Source of the DNA: Fimenecus sp900545625 | Lineage (GTDB): Bacteria; Bacillota; Clostridia; Oscillospirales; Acutalibacteraceae | Length of the DNA: 64,000 bases | Direction: 5' to 3' | Assembly (NCBI GenBank): GCA_963931525.1 | Contig: OZ007023.1 | Location: forward strand, 1,116,001 to 1,180,000 | In this document: in pieces, positions 40,311-47,704 of the stretch | Numbering within the stretch: position 1 is the stretch's first letter | Layout of the letters: each line of letters begins with the position of its first letter | Position numbers and translations under genes: made by a program | Notes under the pieces: generated by a model | What the model saw: the letters and a program-made list of their open reading frames with translations, nothing else | The model's database searches: none | Told to the model about the DNA's origin: nothing

Positions 40311-40433
40311 ATGAAACATCTCTATGAGACCCCGGATTTCGACGTCTCTGTGTATGATGTGGCAGATATCATCACCATTTCGATCGGCACCGGTCCTGTA
40401 GAGGGCGGCGACGACGGCTGGCTGGATATCTAA
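40311..40433 (+). CDS. 40-residue acidic peptide
   Basis: A complete small gene too short for standard ORF listing: MKHLYETPDFDVSVYDVADI followed by ITISIGTGPVEGGDDGWLDI. AAAGGAG lies 11 bases upstream of the ATG and a strong terminator ends the unit. The pattern (MK..YETP, then a helix-like stretch, ending in Gly/Asp-rich residues and a Trp) resembles a class of short peptides encoded in Clostridia, often with a conserved N-terminus and a variable Gly/Asp tail. Modification or export cannot be deduced; there is no classical signal peptide. It probably shares transcription with the secreted protein upstream. Confidence 0.6.
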   Translation: MKHLYETPDFDVSVYDVADIITISIGTGPVEGGDDGWLDI

Positions 40434-40519
40434 GTCTACGGTAAAGGGGGACGGCAGCCGGAACTGACCGGGCGACCGGGAACGGACGGTGGCGCCCGCT
40501 TTTCAAATCACAAAATTAA

Positions 40520-40555
40520 GCGCGGCGAGGAATTCCCTCGCCGCGCTGTTTTTCC
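40520..40555 (+). terminator. Bidirectional terminator
   Basis: GCGCGGCGAGG and CCTCGCCGCGC pair over a short AATTC loop, with TGTTTTT to the right and, on the other strand, TTAATTTTG. It serves the peptide gene and the convergent gdhA. Confidence 0.85.
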
Positions 40556-40631
40556 CGACCGTGCGGGACACATCACTTTTTTCGGAAATACGTATTGCGC
40601 TCTTACAAAGCGCCGTGTCGAAAATCGCGCC

Positions 40632-41885
40632 TTACGGCCAGATGCCGCGGAACTGCGTGGTCTCTACCACGCGCTTGAGAGCGATGAGGTATGCGCCCAT
40701 GCGCAGCGTGGTCTGCTTCTTCTCGGCAATGGCGTACACACTGTCGAACGCCTTGCGCATGTTTTTGGCAAGCTTGTCGTTGACGTCCTGTTCCTCCCAT
40801 TCGAGCGCCTGCAAATTCTGCACCCACTCGAAATACGAGACGACCACGCCGCCCGCGTTTGCGAGAATATCGGGGACGAGCACCACGCCGTTTTCCTCTA
40901 AAATGTCGTCCGCCTCGATCGTTGTCGGGCCGTTCGCGCCCTCCACGATGACCTTGGCGCGGATGCGCCCGGCGTTTTGCGCGTCAATCTGATTCTCCAG
41001 CGCCGCGGGGATGAGCACCGTGACGTCGGAGGTAAGCAGTTCCTCGTTGTTTATGCGCGTCAAACCAGCTTCTTCATACCCTGAAAGCAGGTTGCCGCGT
41101 TTGGAAAGATATTGGCAGATCGCGGGGATGTTTAAGCCCTCCGCCTTATAAATGCCGCCGGAAACGTCGCTGACCGCCACGACCTTTGCACCCTGCTCGT
41201 AAAGCAGGCGTGCCGAAACGCTGCCGACATTGCCCATGCCCTGTACGGCAACCGTCGCATCCTGAATGGAAATACCGAGCTTTTCACAGATGTACAGGGT
41301 GTTGAGCATCACGCCGCGCCCCGTCGCCTCACCGCGTCCCTGACTGCCGCCGAGCTGGATGGGCTTGCCCGTGACCACAGCAGGGGTGGAATGCCCGTTT
41401 AACATGCTGTATGTATCCATGATCCAGCCCATGACCTCCGCGTTCGTGCCCACATCGGGGGCGGGAATGTCGCGGTCCGGGCCGATGATCGGCGCGATCA
41501 TGGTGGTAAAACGGCGGGTGAGCCGCTGCAATTCCGCAATGGACAGGGTAGAGGGGTCGACCACGACACCGCCCTTGCCGCCGCCGTAGGGGATATCCAC
41601 CACAGCGCATTTAAAGGTCATCCAGGCCGCCAGCGCCTTGACCTCGTCTTTGTTGACGTTCTGGTGGTAGCGGATGCCGCCCTTCGCGGGGCCGCGCACG
41701 GTGGAATGCTGGATGCGGAAGCCCTGGAACACGCGCACGCTGCCGTCGTCCATGCGCACGGGTACGGAGACGCTCAGTTCCCGCTCGGGATATTTTACGG
41801 CTTCGTAATCCTCAGGCGCATAGCCGAGCATTTCGGCGGCTTTTTCAACCGTAGCAAGCACATTGTCGTAAGGGTTGTAGGACAT
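40632..41885 (-). CDS. gdhA: Glutamate dehydrogenase
   Basis: Interconverts glutamate and 2-oxoglutarate plus ammonia, linking nitrogen and carbon metabolism. The 417-residue protein matches the hexameric NAD-type enzymes: glutamate-binding GGIRYHQNVNKDEVKALAAW and MTFKCAVVDIPYGGGKGG (catalytic Lys), APDVGTNAEVMGWIMDTY (Asp), and the Rossmann segment VQGMGNVGSVSARLLYEQGA. The ATG at 41883-41885 (MSYNPYDNVLAT) is chosen because GGAG sits seven bases upstream; two earlier Met codons lack one. Its promoter and an inverted repeat that may be an operator lie upstream. Confidence 0.95.
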   Translation of the reverse strand: MSYNPYDNVLATVEKAAEMLGYAPEDYEAVKYPERELSVSVPVRMDDGSVRVFQGFRIQHSTVRGPAKGGIRYHQNVNKDEVKALAAWMTFKCAVVDIPYGGGKGGVVVDPSTLSIAELQRLTRRFTTMIAPIIGPDRDIPAPDVGTNAEVMGWIMDTYSMLNGHSTPAVVTGKPIQLGGSQGRGEATGRGVMLNTLYICEKLGISIQDATVAVQGMGNVGSVSARLLYEQGAKVVAVSDVSGGIYKAEGLNIPAICQYLSKRGNLLSGYEEAGLTRINNEELLTSDVTVLIPAALENQIDAQNAGRIRAKVIVEGANGPTTIEADDILEENGVVLVPDILANAGGVVVSYFEWVQNLQALEWEEQDVNDKLAKNMRKAFDSVYAIAEKKQTTLRMGAYLIALKRVVETTQFRGIWP

Positions 41886-41912
41886 AAGCATACTCCGTTT
41901 CATACTATATTT

Positions 41913-41930
41913 GGTGAATGATGATTCACC
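41913..41930. promoter_or_regulatory. Putative operator/hairpin in the gdhA leader
   Basis: GGTGAAT GATG ATTCACC, a perfect seven-base inverted repeat located 11-28 bases downstream of the gdhA -10, in the early transcribed region. It could be a repressor site or an RNA hairpin. Confidence 0.5.
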
Positions 41931-41940
41931 CTACAAAGAC

Positions 41941-41969
41941 AGTATGCAATATTTCCTGCAATTTGTCAA
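41941..41969 (-). promoter_or_regulatory. Promoter of gdhA
   Basis: TTGACA (41964-41969), 17-base spacer, CATACT (41941-41946). Confidence 0.8.
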
Positions 41970-42259
41970 TACCGTTTGAAAAATTTTTTTGAAAAAATAT
42001 ATTTTGATATATTTTTCACAAGTGTAGTCCTAAAAAATCGGCGGGCTTCCACGAAGCCCGCCGGTTGCTTTGCTATCCGTTTTTCGTTTCCGCTTTCAAA
42101 AACGCGTACAACTTATTATGCAGCTTGGGGTACGACAGCGCCGCCCGCGGAAGTGTCTGTAAAATCCCCCAAATTTATGTATCCTCTCTGCGTGAAAACC
42201 ACATAAATGCTCGAGAGACACCGTTCATACCGAGGATGTAAACGACAAGCTAAACAGCT
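41970..42259. other. Non-coding region with terminator and gene scrap
   Basis: AT-rich DNA upstream of gdhA, then a minus-strand terminator (42033-42063), then a minus-strand frame ending at 42073 that reads LPRAALSYPKLHNKLYAFLK before a stop. It has no start and is interrupted about 80 bases upstream, so it looks like the tail of a lost gene. Confidence 0.35.
42033..42063 (-). terminator. Terminator downstream of nagA region
   Basis: CGGCGGGCTTC and GAAGCCCGCCG pair over three bases; on the minus strand ATTTTTTAG follows. Confidence 0.8.
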
Positions 42260-43423
42260 TTACACGATCCGCTTGCCGCTTACAAAAACGGCGCTGATGC
42301 GCACGTCATCGTCGAACAGCAGCAGATCTGCGTCATAGCCCGCCGCAATCTTCCCCGTGTGGTCATCGATCCCGATCACTCGTGCAGGTGTAAGGCTTGC
42401 CATCTTTACACAATCGCAAAGCGGGAGCTCGAGCTTTTTATACAGATTGCGCACCAAAAGGTCGCAGGTCGCCACCGACCCCGCAAGGCACGAACGGTCG
42501 GCGAGCAGCATCACGCCGTCCGTATATACGACCGCCATGCCGTTTTCCTGCACGAACTCTTCGCCCTCCTGCATCTGCGTCGCGGCGAACTCCAGCCCGT
42601 CGGTGATGACATACATTTTGTCCGGACCCTTGCATTTGTAGATCAGCCGTAAAACGCCCTCAGGCTGGTGGCGCAGGTCGGCGATGACCTGCGTGGTCAC
42701 ATCGTCGTTGACGAGCGCCGCCTCCACCGTTCCCGCGTGGCGGAATACACCGACCTTGTGGCAGGAGGTGCAGGCGTTATACAGGTGTGTCACGTCCGAA
42801 TACCCGTTTCGGAACGCCTCCTGCGCGATGTCATAATCCGCCGTGGAGTGCGCCACGGATGCCACCGCGCCGTGCTTGCGGATGAGCTCACCGAGCGCCA
42901 TGCCGCCCTTCACTTCGGGCGCAGCGCCCATGATCTTGATCCCGTCCCAGTAGGAGAGCAGATCCTCACAGTCCCACTCGTCAGGCACAAGGATGTTATC
43001 GGGGCTTTGCGCGCCGCACATATTAGGCGAGAGGAACGGCCCCTCCAAATGCACGCCGAGGATGTGCACGTTGTCCGTAGCACTCTGTGCCTCGCGGATG
43101 CCGTCCATCGCGGTTTTGAGCTGCGCGATGGGCGCGGCGAGCGTCGTCGGCAGAATGGAGGTCGTCCCGTAGCGCGCGTGCGCTTCGCACATGTGCACGA
43201 CTGCGTCTTTGCCGCCCATGGCGGAATATCCGCCGCCGCCGTGCACATGCAGGTCTATAAAGCCCGGCGAAAGGTATTGTCCGCCGCCGTCGAGCACCTC
43301 GGCGTCCTCGGGGCAGGGCACATGCGCGCCGACCTCAGCGATCTTGCCGTCTTTGACGAGGAGTTCGCCGGGAAACACGTTGTTTTCCCCAATGATTTGA
43401 ACATTTTTTATATACAGCATCAT
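42260..43423 (-). CDS. nagA: N-acetylglucosamine-6-phosphate deacetylase
   Basis: NagA removes acetate from GlcNAc-6-phosphate in amino-sugar recycling. The 387-residue amidohydrolase has IDLHVHGGGGYSA (His-X-His metal site), GVHLEGPFLSPNMCGAQ (Glu), SVAHSTADYDIAQEA and THLYNACTSCHKVG (His), and ITDGLEFAA (Asp). The frame starts upstream, but the ATG at 43421-43423 (MMLYIKNVQIIGE) is chosen; AAAGGAG lies about 11 bases before it. It is downstream of a phosphoesterase gene in one operon. nagB is not nearby. Confidence 0.93.
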   Translation of the reverse strand: MMLYIKNVQIIGENNVFPGELLVKDGKIAEVGAHVPCPEDAEVLDGGGQYLSPGFIDLHVHGGGGYSAMGGKDAVVHMCEAHARYGTTSILPTTLAAPIAQLKTAMDGIREAQSATDNVHILGVHLEGPFLSPNMCGAQSPDNILVPDEWDCEDLLSYWDGIKIMGAAPEVKGGMALGELIRKHGAVASVAHSTADYDIAQEAFRNGYSDVTHLYNACTSCHKVGVFRHAGTVEAALVNDDVTTQVIADLRHQPEGVLRLIYKCKGPDKMYVITDGLEFAATQMQEGEEFVQENGMAVVYTDGVMLLADRSCLAGSVATCDLLVRNLYKKLELPLCDCVKMASLTPARVIGIDDHTGKIAAGYDADLLLFDDDVRISAVFVSGKRIV

Positions 43424-43443
43424 AATAGGAAATGCTCCTTTCG

Positions 43444-43917
43444 TTATGTCGGTTTTGCTGTTATACAAAGGATCTCACCCTTGTCCGTAATATCCGCCAT
43501 CCCGTAATCGCCGGCATGCACACTGCCCGGGCACAGGTAGTAAATGCCGTTTTTATATTCCGTGCGCGGGATATGCGTGTGCCCGTGCAGCACCAGATCC
43601 GCGTGCAGGCGCTCGGCTTCTTCTTCGAGCATCTCGAATCCGTGCTTGACAAATCGCGTATGCCCGTGCAGCGCCAAAATACGCTTCCCGCCCAAAAGCA
43701 CCAACTCCTCTTTTGGCAGCTGGGAGTAAAAATCGCAGTTTCCCGCAAGCGCCGTGACCTTTTTGTCACGACAAAGCTGTTGTATATTCGGAGACAGAAA
43801 ATCCTCCTCCCCATCGCCGAGGAAAAAGACCGCATCCGCCTCGCGGTGCAGGCGAAGCGCACGTTCGAGCGCGTATCGGTCGCGGTGCGAATCCGAAAGC
43901 ACCAGCAAACGAAGCAT
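43444..43917 (-). CDS. YfcE/MJ0936-type metallophosphoesterase
   Basis: A 157-residue calcineurin-like phosphoesterase. All family motifs are visible: LSDSHRDR (Asp-X-His), FFLGDGEED (Asp), LAGNCDF (Asn), LALHGHTRF (His) and LHGHTHIPRTE (His-X-His). This size is typical of the YfcE subfamily acting on phosphodiesters. GGGAGG lies nine bases before the ATG. It is the first gene of an operon with nagA and is divergent from the 43982 gene. Substrate unknown. Confidence 0.9.
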   Translation of the reverse strand: MLRLLVLSDSHRDRYALERALRLHREADAVFFLGDGEEDFLSPNIQQLCRDKKVTALAGNCDFYSQLPKEELVLLGGKRILALHGHTRFVKHGFEMLEEEAERLHADLVLHGHTHIPRTEYKNGIYYLCPGSVHAGDYGMADITDKGEILCITAKPT

Positions 43918-43953
43918 AATGTCTGCCTCCCGTTCATAAGTATTTGTATGACA

Positions 43954-43982
43954 AGTATATCAAATCGGTGAGGTGTTTGCAA
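43954..43982 (-). promoter_or_regulatory. Promoter of the phosphoesterase-nagA operon
   Basis: TTGCAA (43977-43982), 17-base spacer, TATACT (43954-43959). The -35 overlaps the start codon of the divergent gene. Confidence 0.65.
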
Positions 43983-44215
43983 TGCAGGATAACGGATTTT
44001 TGGATAAAATGATCGGGGAAATGAAAGCCAAAGGCAGCAAAAAAGAAGTAGAAGATTATCTCATGCAGCAGTTGAGTCCCGCGCAGTCCAAAAAGCTCCA
44101 AGAGGTGCTGTCGGACGAAAATGCCGCGCGTGCACTGCTGCAAACGCCGCAGGCGCAAAGCCTTATGCGCAAGCTGATGGGGGAGAATGCGGATGGACAC
44201 GAACAGCATCAGTGA
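43982..44215 (+). CDS. Small helical protein, unknown (cluster gene 1)
   Basis: A 77-residue soluble, highly helical protein: MQDNGFLDKMIGEMKAKGSK, then KEVEDYLMQQLSPAQSKKLQ and ...LMRKLMGENADGHEQHQ. The ATG at 43982 follows GTGAGGTG closely. No family recognised. It overlaps the next gene by 23 bases, and three such genes (43982-45012) form one operon. Confidence 0.65.
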   Translation: MQDNGFLDKMIGEMKAKGSKKEVEDYLMQQLSPAQSKKLQEVLSDENAARALLQTPQAQSLMRKLMGENADGHEQHQ

Positions 44216-44561
44216 GCTTTTGAATTCCGTCAGCCCCGAGGAGCTCGAACGGCTCAAAAGCGTGGCGCAGAATCTGATCAACTCCGGTGCGGTGGACGGG
44301 GGAAAAGGACAAAACGAAACTTCTTCCAAACCGTCCGCCGCGGCGGGAAAGACAGGCGGTGGGATGTCTTCCCTGTTCGGTGAGGATCTCACAAAAACGC
44401 TTGCGACGGTAGCGGGGCAGATGGGCAAAGAGGACGATCGAACGCGGTTTATCCATGCGCTTATGCCCCTGCTTTCCGAAGAGCGGCGGCAGAAGGCAGA
44501 GGAAGCTATGCGGTTCCTGCGCCTTATGGATATGCTTCCGCTTTTGAAGGGGTTGTTCTGA
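44193..44561 (+). CDS. Soluble protein, unknown (cluster gene 2)
   Basis: A 122-residue protein, MDTNSISELLNSVSPEELER LKSVAQNLINSG, with a low-complexity middle (SSKPSAAAGKTGGGMSSLFG) between two helical ends (EERRQKAEEAMRFLRLMDML). The ATG at 44193-44195 is preferred to one two codons upstream because GGGGGAG lies eight bases before it. It overlaps both neighbours' ends. No known domain; the helical ends suggest an assembly or scaffold role, which is speculation. Confidence 0.65.
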   Translation: MDTNSISELLNSVSPEELERLKSVAQNLINSGAVDGGKGQNETSSKPSAAAGKTGGGMSSLFGEDLTKTLATVAGQMGKEDDRTRFIHALMPLLSEERRQKAEEAMRFLRLMDMLPLLKGLF

Positions 44562-44562
44562 C

Positions 44563-45012
44563 ATGCAGGAGTACACATATGATGAACTGCGCCGGATGCA
44601 GGAAAAGGCGCTCGAACGTGTGCGCAGTATGCAGCAGCGCGCACAGCAGTATGTAGAGGAGGACAATCGTGCCGCCCAAGGGCGCCCGCAGAATACGGAT
44701 GGGCACAGGCCGCCCGTGCAAAATGTGCCTGCGCAAAACCGGCAGCCGCAGAAAAAACCGCCGTCCGGCCGTATCAAAATGCCTTTGAACCTGCCGGAAA
44801 ACCGGGATCTGACCTATCCGAGCTTTAAGGAATATTTCGAGCCCGAAACGCAGAAGTCGAAAGCGCAGACCGAGCAGAGTACCAAAGCGAATCTGCTCGA
44901 CGATGTCCTTCGTGAGCCGGATGAAGCGATGCTGTTTTCCCTGCTGCTCCTCCTCAAATCCGAGGGTGCGGACGAATCGCTGTTGATGGCGCTTCTGTAT
45001 ATCATGTCATAA
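44563..45012 (+). CDS. Soluble protein with C-terminal helix, unknown (cluster gene 3)
   Basis: A 149-residue protein with an N-terminal charged helix (EYTYDELRRMQEKALERVRS), a Pro/Gln-rich linker (RPPVQNVPAQNRQPQKKPPS) and a hydrophobic end, EPDEAMLFSLLLLLKSEGAD then ESLLMALLYIMS. The ATG starts one base after the preceding stop. Such a C-terminal Leu-rich helix occurs in some Clostridia sporulation-associated proteins, and a spoVA operon lies next door, but no function can be assigned. Confidence 0.65.
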   Translation: MQEYTYDELRRMQEKALERVRSMQQRAQQYVEEDNRAAQGRPQNTDGHRPPVQNVPAQNRQPQKKPPSGRIKMPLNLPENRDLTYPSFKEYFEPETQKSKAQTEQSTKANLLDDVLREPDEAMLFSLLLLLKSEGADESLLMALLYIMS

Positions 45013-45018
45013 GAAAAG

Positions 45019-45054
45019 CAGGCAGCCCGCTTTTTCGCGGACTGCCTGTTTCTT
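45019..45054 (+). terminator. Terminator of the three-gene cluster
   Basis: CAGGCAGCCCGC and GCGGACTGCCTG pair (one C-A mismatch) over six T-rich bases, followed by TTTCTTG. Confidence 0.8.
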
Positions 45055-45065
45055 GCGTTACGGCG

Positions 45066-45236
45066 TCATGCCGTAAGCTTTCCCGCGGCTTTTTTCCGTT
45101 CGGAAAGCATGCCGCAGGCTTCCAAAACGCTAAAGACGATCATCCCAACCGTCAGTACGGTTTTCAAAAAGCACAAAACGTGCAAGATCTGCGTGCCTGC
45201 ACGCACAAGGCGCAGATCGCGTAAAAACTGCTCCAT
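45066..45236 (-). CDS. Small membrane protein, third gene of the spoVA operon
   Basis: A 56-residue protein, MEQFLRDLRLVRAGTQILHV, with one membrane helix (~17-42, LCFLKTVLTVGMIVFSVLEA) and a basic tail (ERKKAAGKLTA). The ATG at 45234-45236 has GGAG six bases upstream. In most Clostridia spoVAE (three helices, ~115 residues) follows spoVAD; this protein is far shorter and does not look like it, so spoVAE is either absent, elsewhere or replaced. Probably forespore-expressed with spoVAC-spoVAD. Confidence 0.55.
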   Translation of the reverse strand: MEQFLRDLRLVRAGTQILHVLCFLKTVLTVGMIVFSVLEACGMLSERKKAAGKLTA

Positions 45237-45260
45237 ATCGTTCTCCACTACACATCAAAT

Positions 45261-46289
45261 TTACAAAGCCTTTTGCGGCGCGCTTACAAGCACCGCGTGC
45301 GCGATGGACGGGATGCTTTCCCCCTGCAAAGACGAGGTCTGCGACATCAGCGCCCCCGTCGCCACCAAAACCACGCGCTTTAATTCTCCGGCGGTCACAC
45401 GGCGCAGGATATAGGAGTTGAACACCGAGCCCGCGCATCCGCAGCCCGAGCCGCCCGCGTGCACATCCTGCGCCTCCAGGTCGTACAGCAGCAGCCCGCA
45501 GTCCGCGTGCCGGTCGCCGAGATCTACACCGTGGTCTTTCTGCAAAAGCTCCTTTAAGAGTTTTGTCCCCACAAGACCCAAGTCGCCCGTTAAGATCAGA
45601 TCGTAATCCTGCGGCGTGCTGCCCGTGTCGTTCAAAAAGTCCGCAATGGTCTGTGCTGCGGCGGGCGCCATTGCAGCACCCATGTTGTTTGCATCCTTTA
45701 CGCCTAAGTCAACGATCCGACCGAACGTGACCGCCTCCACACAGGGCTTATCGGGTGTGGTCGCCCCCACGACGCTCGCGCCTGCGGCGGTCGCCGTGCG
45801 CTGTGCCGTGGGCGGACGCTGACCGCCGTATTCCAAAGGCTGGCGGAACTGTCGCTCCGCCGAACAGAAGTGCGAGGAGGTCGAAGCAACCGCCACGCCC
45901 GCCGTTTTCGTGTCTACCAGAACGCTTGCAAGCCCTAAGGAGAGCGACATGGTCGAGCACGCGCCGTACATCCCCAAAAATGGGATGTTTAGTTCCCGCA
46001 GTCCGAACGATGTGCCGATGCACTGGTTCAAAAGGTCTCCGGCGAGGATGAAATCCACTTCGGCAGGCGTTTTGCCCGCTTTGTCGAGCGCGCGGATGAC
46101 CGCCTCGCGCTGCAGGGTGCTTTCCGCCTTTTCAAACGAAATTTCCCCGAGCGTATCGTCCGTGTAGATGTGGTCGAATTCGGCTTTCAGCGGACCCTCG
46201 CCCTCGGTTTTACCGACGACGGCGGCGTTGCCGATAATGGACGGGCGCGACGGGAGGTTCAGCGTATATCTGCCTTGTCTAACTGCCAT
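45261..46289 (-). CDS. spoVAD: Stage V sporulation protein AD
   Basis: SpoVAD is a soluble, thiolase-fold component of the SpoVA channel that moves dipicolinic acid into the forespore and out at germination. The 342-residue protein begins MAVRQGRYTLNLPSRPSIIG and has the family stretches LAGDLLNQCIGTSFGLRELN, IPFLGMYGACSTMSLSLGLA (Cys at the former thiolase site) and GGSGCGCAGSVFNSYILRRV. AAGGGAAGG precedes the ATG. It follows spoVAC by 15 bases and shares its sigma-G-like promoter. Strong evidence that the organism forms endospores. Confidence 0.95.
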   Translation of the reverse strand: MAVRQGRYTLNLPSRPSIIGNAAVVGKTEGEGPLKAEFDHIYTDDTLGEISFEKAESTLQREAVIRALDKAGKTPAEVDFILAGDLLNQCIGTSFGLRELNIPFLGMYGACSTMSLSLGLASVLVDTKTAGVAVASTSSHFCSAERQFRQPLEYGGQRPPTAQRTATAAGASVVGATTPDKPCVEAVTFGRIVDLGVKDANNMGAAMAPAAAQTIADFLNDTGSTPQDYDLILTGDLGLVGTKLLKELLQKDHGVDLGDRHADCGLLLYDLEAQDVHAGGSGCGCAGSVFNSYILRRVTAGELKRVVLVATGALMSQTSSLQGESIPSIAHAVLVSAPQKAL

Positions 46290-46304
46290 AAAAGCGCCTT
46301 CCCT

Positions 46305-46748
46305 TTAGTATAGCTTAAAAATATAGGCGATAAGCCCGTAGAGGACCGCCGCGAACGTCCCGTAGGCGATGACCGGCCCCGCAATGGAAAACAGCTTGGC
46401 GCCCGTGCCGAGCACACGTCCCTCTGCCTGAAACTCCATGGCGGGAGAGACGATGGAATTTGCAAAGCCCGTGATCGGCACGACCGTCCCCGCACCCGCC
46501 ACTTTGGCGATCTTATCGAATACGCCGATGCCCGTGAGCACCGCCGTCAGGGCAATCAGCGTGACGGGTGTTGCCGCCTTCACGCCGTCCTCGGAAAACC
46601 CTGCGCGCGTATACAGCCACGTAAATACCTGTCCGAGCGTACAGATGAGTCCCCCGATTGCGAATGCGCAAAACAGGTCTTTTGCTTTTTTCGAGGGCGG
46701 CGACGCCTTTTTGGTCATGGAATCGTATTCTTTTCCGGTGGTAGCCAT
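46305..46748 (-). CDS. spoVAC: Stage V sporulation protein AC
   Basis: SpoVAC is the mechanosensitive membrane pore of the SpoVA complex. The 147-residue protein has four membrane segments and the family core GGLICTLGQVFTWLYTRAGF, VLTGIGVFDKIAKVAGAGTV and VPITGFANSIVSPAMEFQAE. GAGGAG lies eight bases before the ATG. Only spoVAC and spoVAD of the usual spoVAA-F set are here, as in many Clostridia, which keep a reduced set. Expression in the forespore fits the upstream promoter. Confidence 0.95.
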   Translation of the reverse strand: MATTGKEYDSMTKKASPPSKKAKDLFCAFAIGGLICTLGQVFTWLYTRAGFSEDGVKAATPVTLIALTAVLTGIGVFDKIAKVAGAGTVVPITGFANSIVSPAMEFQAEGRVLGTGAKLFSIAGPVIAYGTFAAVLYGLIAYIFKLY

Positions 46749-46770
46749 TGCTTTTCACTCCTCATACGCT

Positions 46771-46800
46771 TAGATTGACCGAAAACCGTATGAAAATTCA
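46771..46800 (-). promoter_or_regulatory. Sigma-G/F-like promoter of spoVAC-spoVAD
   Basis: On the minus strand TGAATT (46795-46800), 17-base spacer, CAATCTA (46771-46777). This matches the forespore pattern (TGxATx / CATxxTA) except one base in the -10 and lies just before spoVAC. Confidence 0.65.
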
Positions 46801-46811
46801 TAATTTGTCCA

Positions 46812-46840
46812 TTGAAATATAGGAAAAAATCGGCTATGAT
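46812..46840 (+). promoter_or_regulatory. Promoter of the ABC ATPase gene
   Basis: TTGAAA (46812-46817), 17-base spacer, TATGAT (46835-46840). It is divergent from, and overlaps in region with, the spoVAC promoter. Confidence 0.7.
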
Positions 46841-46903
46841 TCAATGTAGAATGATTTTGTATCGGAAAGGAGCGCCGCGCGCAGCTTTCGCGCGGGAAGC
46901 CGT

Positions 46904-47605
46904 ATGGAGCTGATTGAAGTCAAGGATATTTATAAGATCTACAACCCCGGCGAAAACGAGGTGCGCGCACTCGACGGCGTGACGCTGTCCGTCTCGCGCG
47001 GGGACTTTGTCGCGATCGTCGGGCAGTCGGGCTCGGGCAAATCCACGCTGATGAATATGCTGGGCCTTCTGGATGTCCCCACAAGCGGGGAGTATTATCT
47101 CGACGGCGAAAACACCTCCGACATGACCGACGACGAGCTTTCGGAGATCCGCAATAAGGAGATCGGCTTTATTTTTCAGGGCTTCAACCTGATCCCGAGC
47201 CTGACCGCACAGGCAAATGTCGAGCTGCCGCTGACCTACCGCGGCATGCCTGCCGCCGAGCGGCACAAGCTCTCGCTTTCGGCACTCGAGCGCGTCGGGC
47301 TTGGGCACCGATTGACGCACTTGCCGAAGCAGATGTCCGGCGGCCAGCAGCAGCGCGTGGCGATCGCACGCGCGGTGGCGGCGCGCCCGCCCATCATCCT
47401 CGCCGACGAGCCGACCGGCAATCTTGACAGCCGCTCCGGCGCGGAGGTCATGAAAATTCTGCACGAATTAAACGACGAGGGGCGCACGGTCATTCTCATT
47501 ACGCATGACAACGGCATCGCTGAAGAGGCAAAGCGCGTGATCCGTATCCAGGACGGCAAGGTTGTGGAGGATTACAGGCGTGAAGCGATTTCGTCAAATT
47601 CTTAA
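46904..47605 (+). CDS. ABC transporter ATPase, MacB/LolD type
   Basis: A 233-residue ATP-binding subunit: Walker A GQSGSGKST near residue 40, Q-loop in FIFQGFNLIP, signature MSGGQQQRVAIARAV, Walker B ILADEPTGNLDS, and His in ILITHDNG. The pattern (EVRALDGVTLSVSRGDFVAI) is that of MacB/LolD-type exporters, which normally sit beside a permease with a long extracytoplasmic domain. No permease gene lies next to it. Between AAAGGAG (46866) and the ATG is a hairpin CCGCGCG/CGCGCGG; GGGAAG six bases before the ATG may be the actual ribosome binding site. Confidence 0.9.
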   Translation: MELIEVKDIYKIYNPGENEVRALDGVTLSVSRGDFVAIVGQSGSGKSTLMNMLGLLDVPTSGEYYLDGENTSDMTDDELSEIRNKEIGFIFQGFNLIPSLTAQANVELPLTYRGMPAAERHKLSLSALERVGLGHRLTHLPKQMSGGQQQRVAIARAVAARPPIILADEPTGNLDSRSGAEVMKILHELNDEGRTVILITHDNGIAEEAKRVIRIQDGKVVEDYRREAISSNS

Positions 47606-47622
47606 AATTTGACGGAAACATA

Positions 47623-47651
47623 TTGTTTTTTGTCTGCGCTTCGTATATAAT
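47623..47651 (+). promoter_or_regulatory. Promoter of ireB
   Basis: TTGTTT (47623-47628), 17-base spacer, TATAAT (47646-47651). Confidence 0.65.
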
Positions 47652-47704
47652 ATATTCGTTTCGGCGGCGGGAAAACGCGCCGACATCGGAAGGGGAGGCA
47701 CTGT

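Noticed and set aside
37560..40319. 919-codon minus-strand frame opposite the secreted repeat protein
   Set aside because: It is the mirror image of a GC-rich, repeated coding sequence; the plus strand has a signal peptide and a good ribosome binding site.
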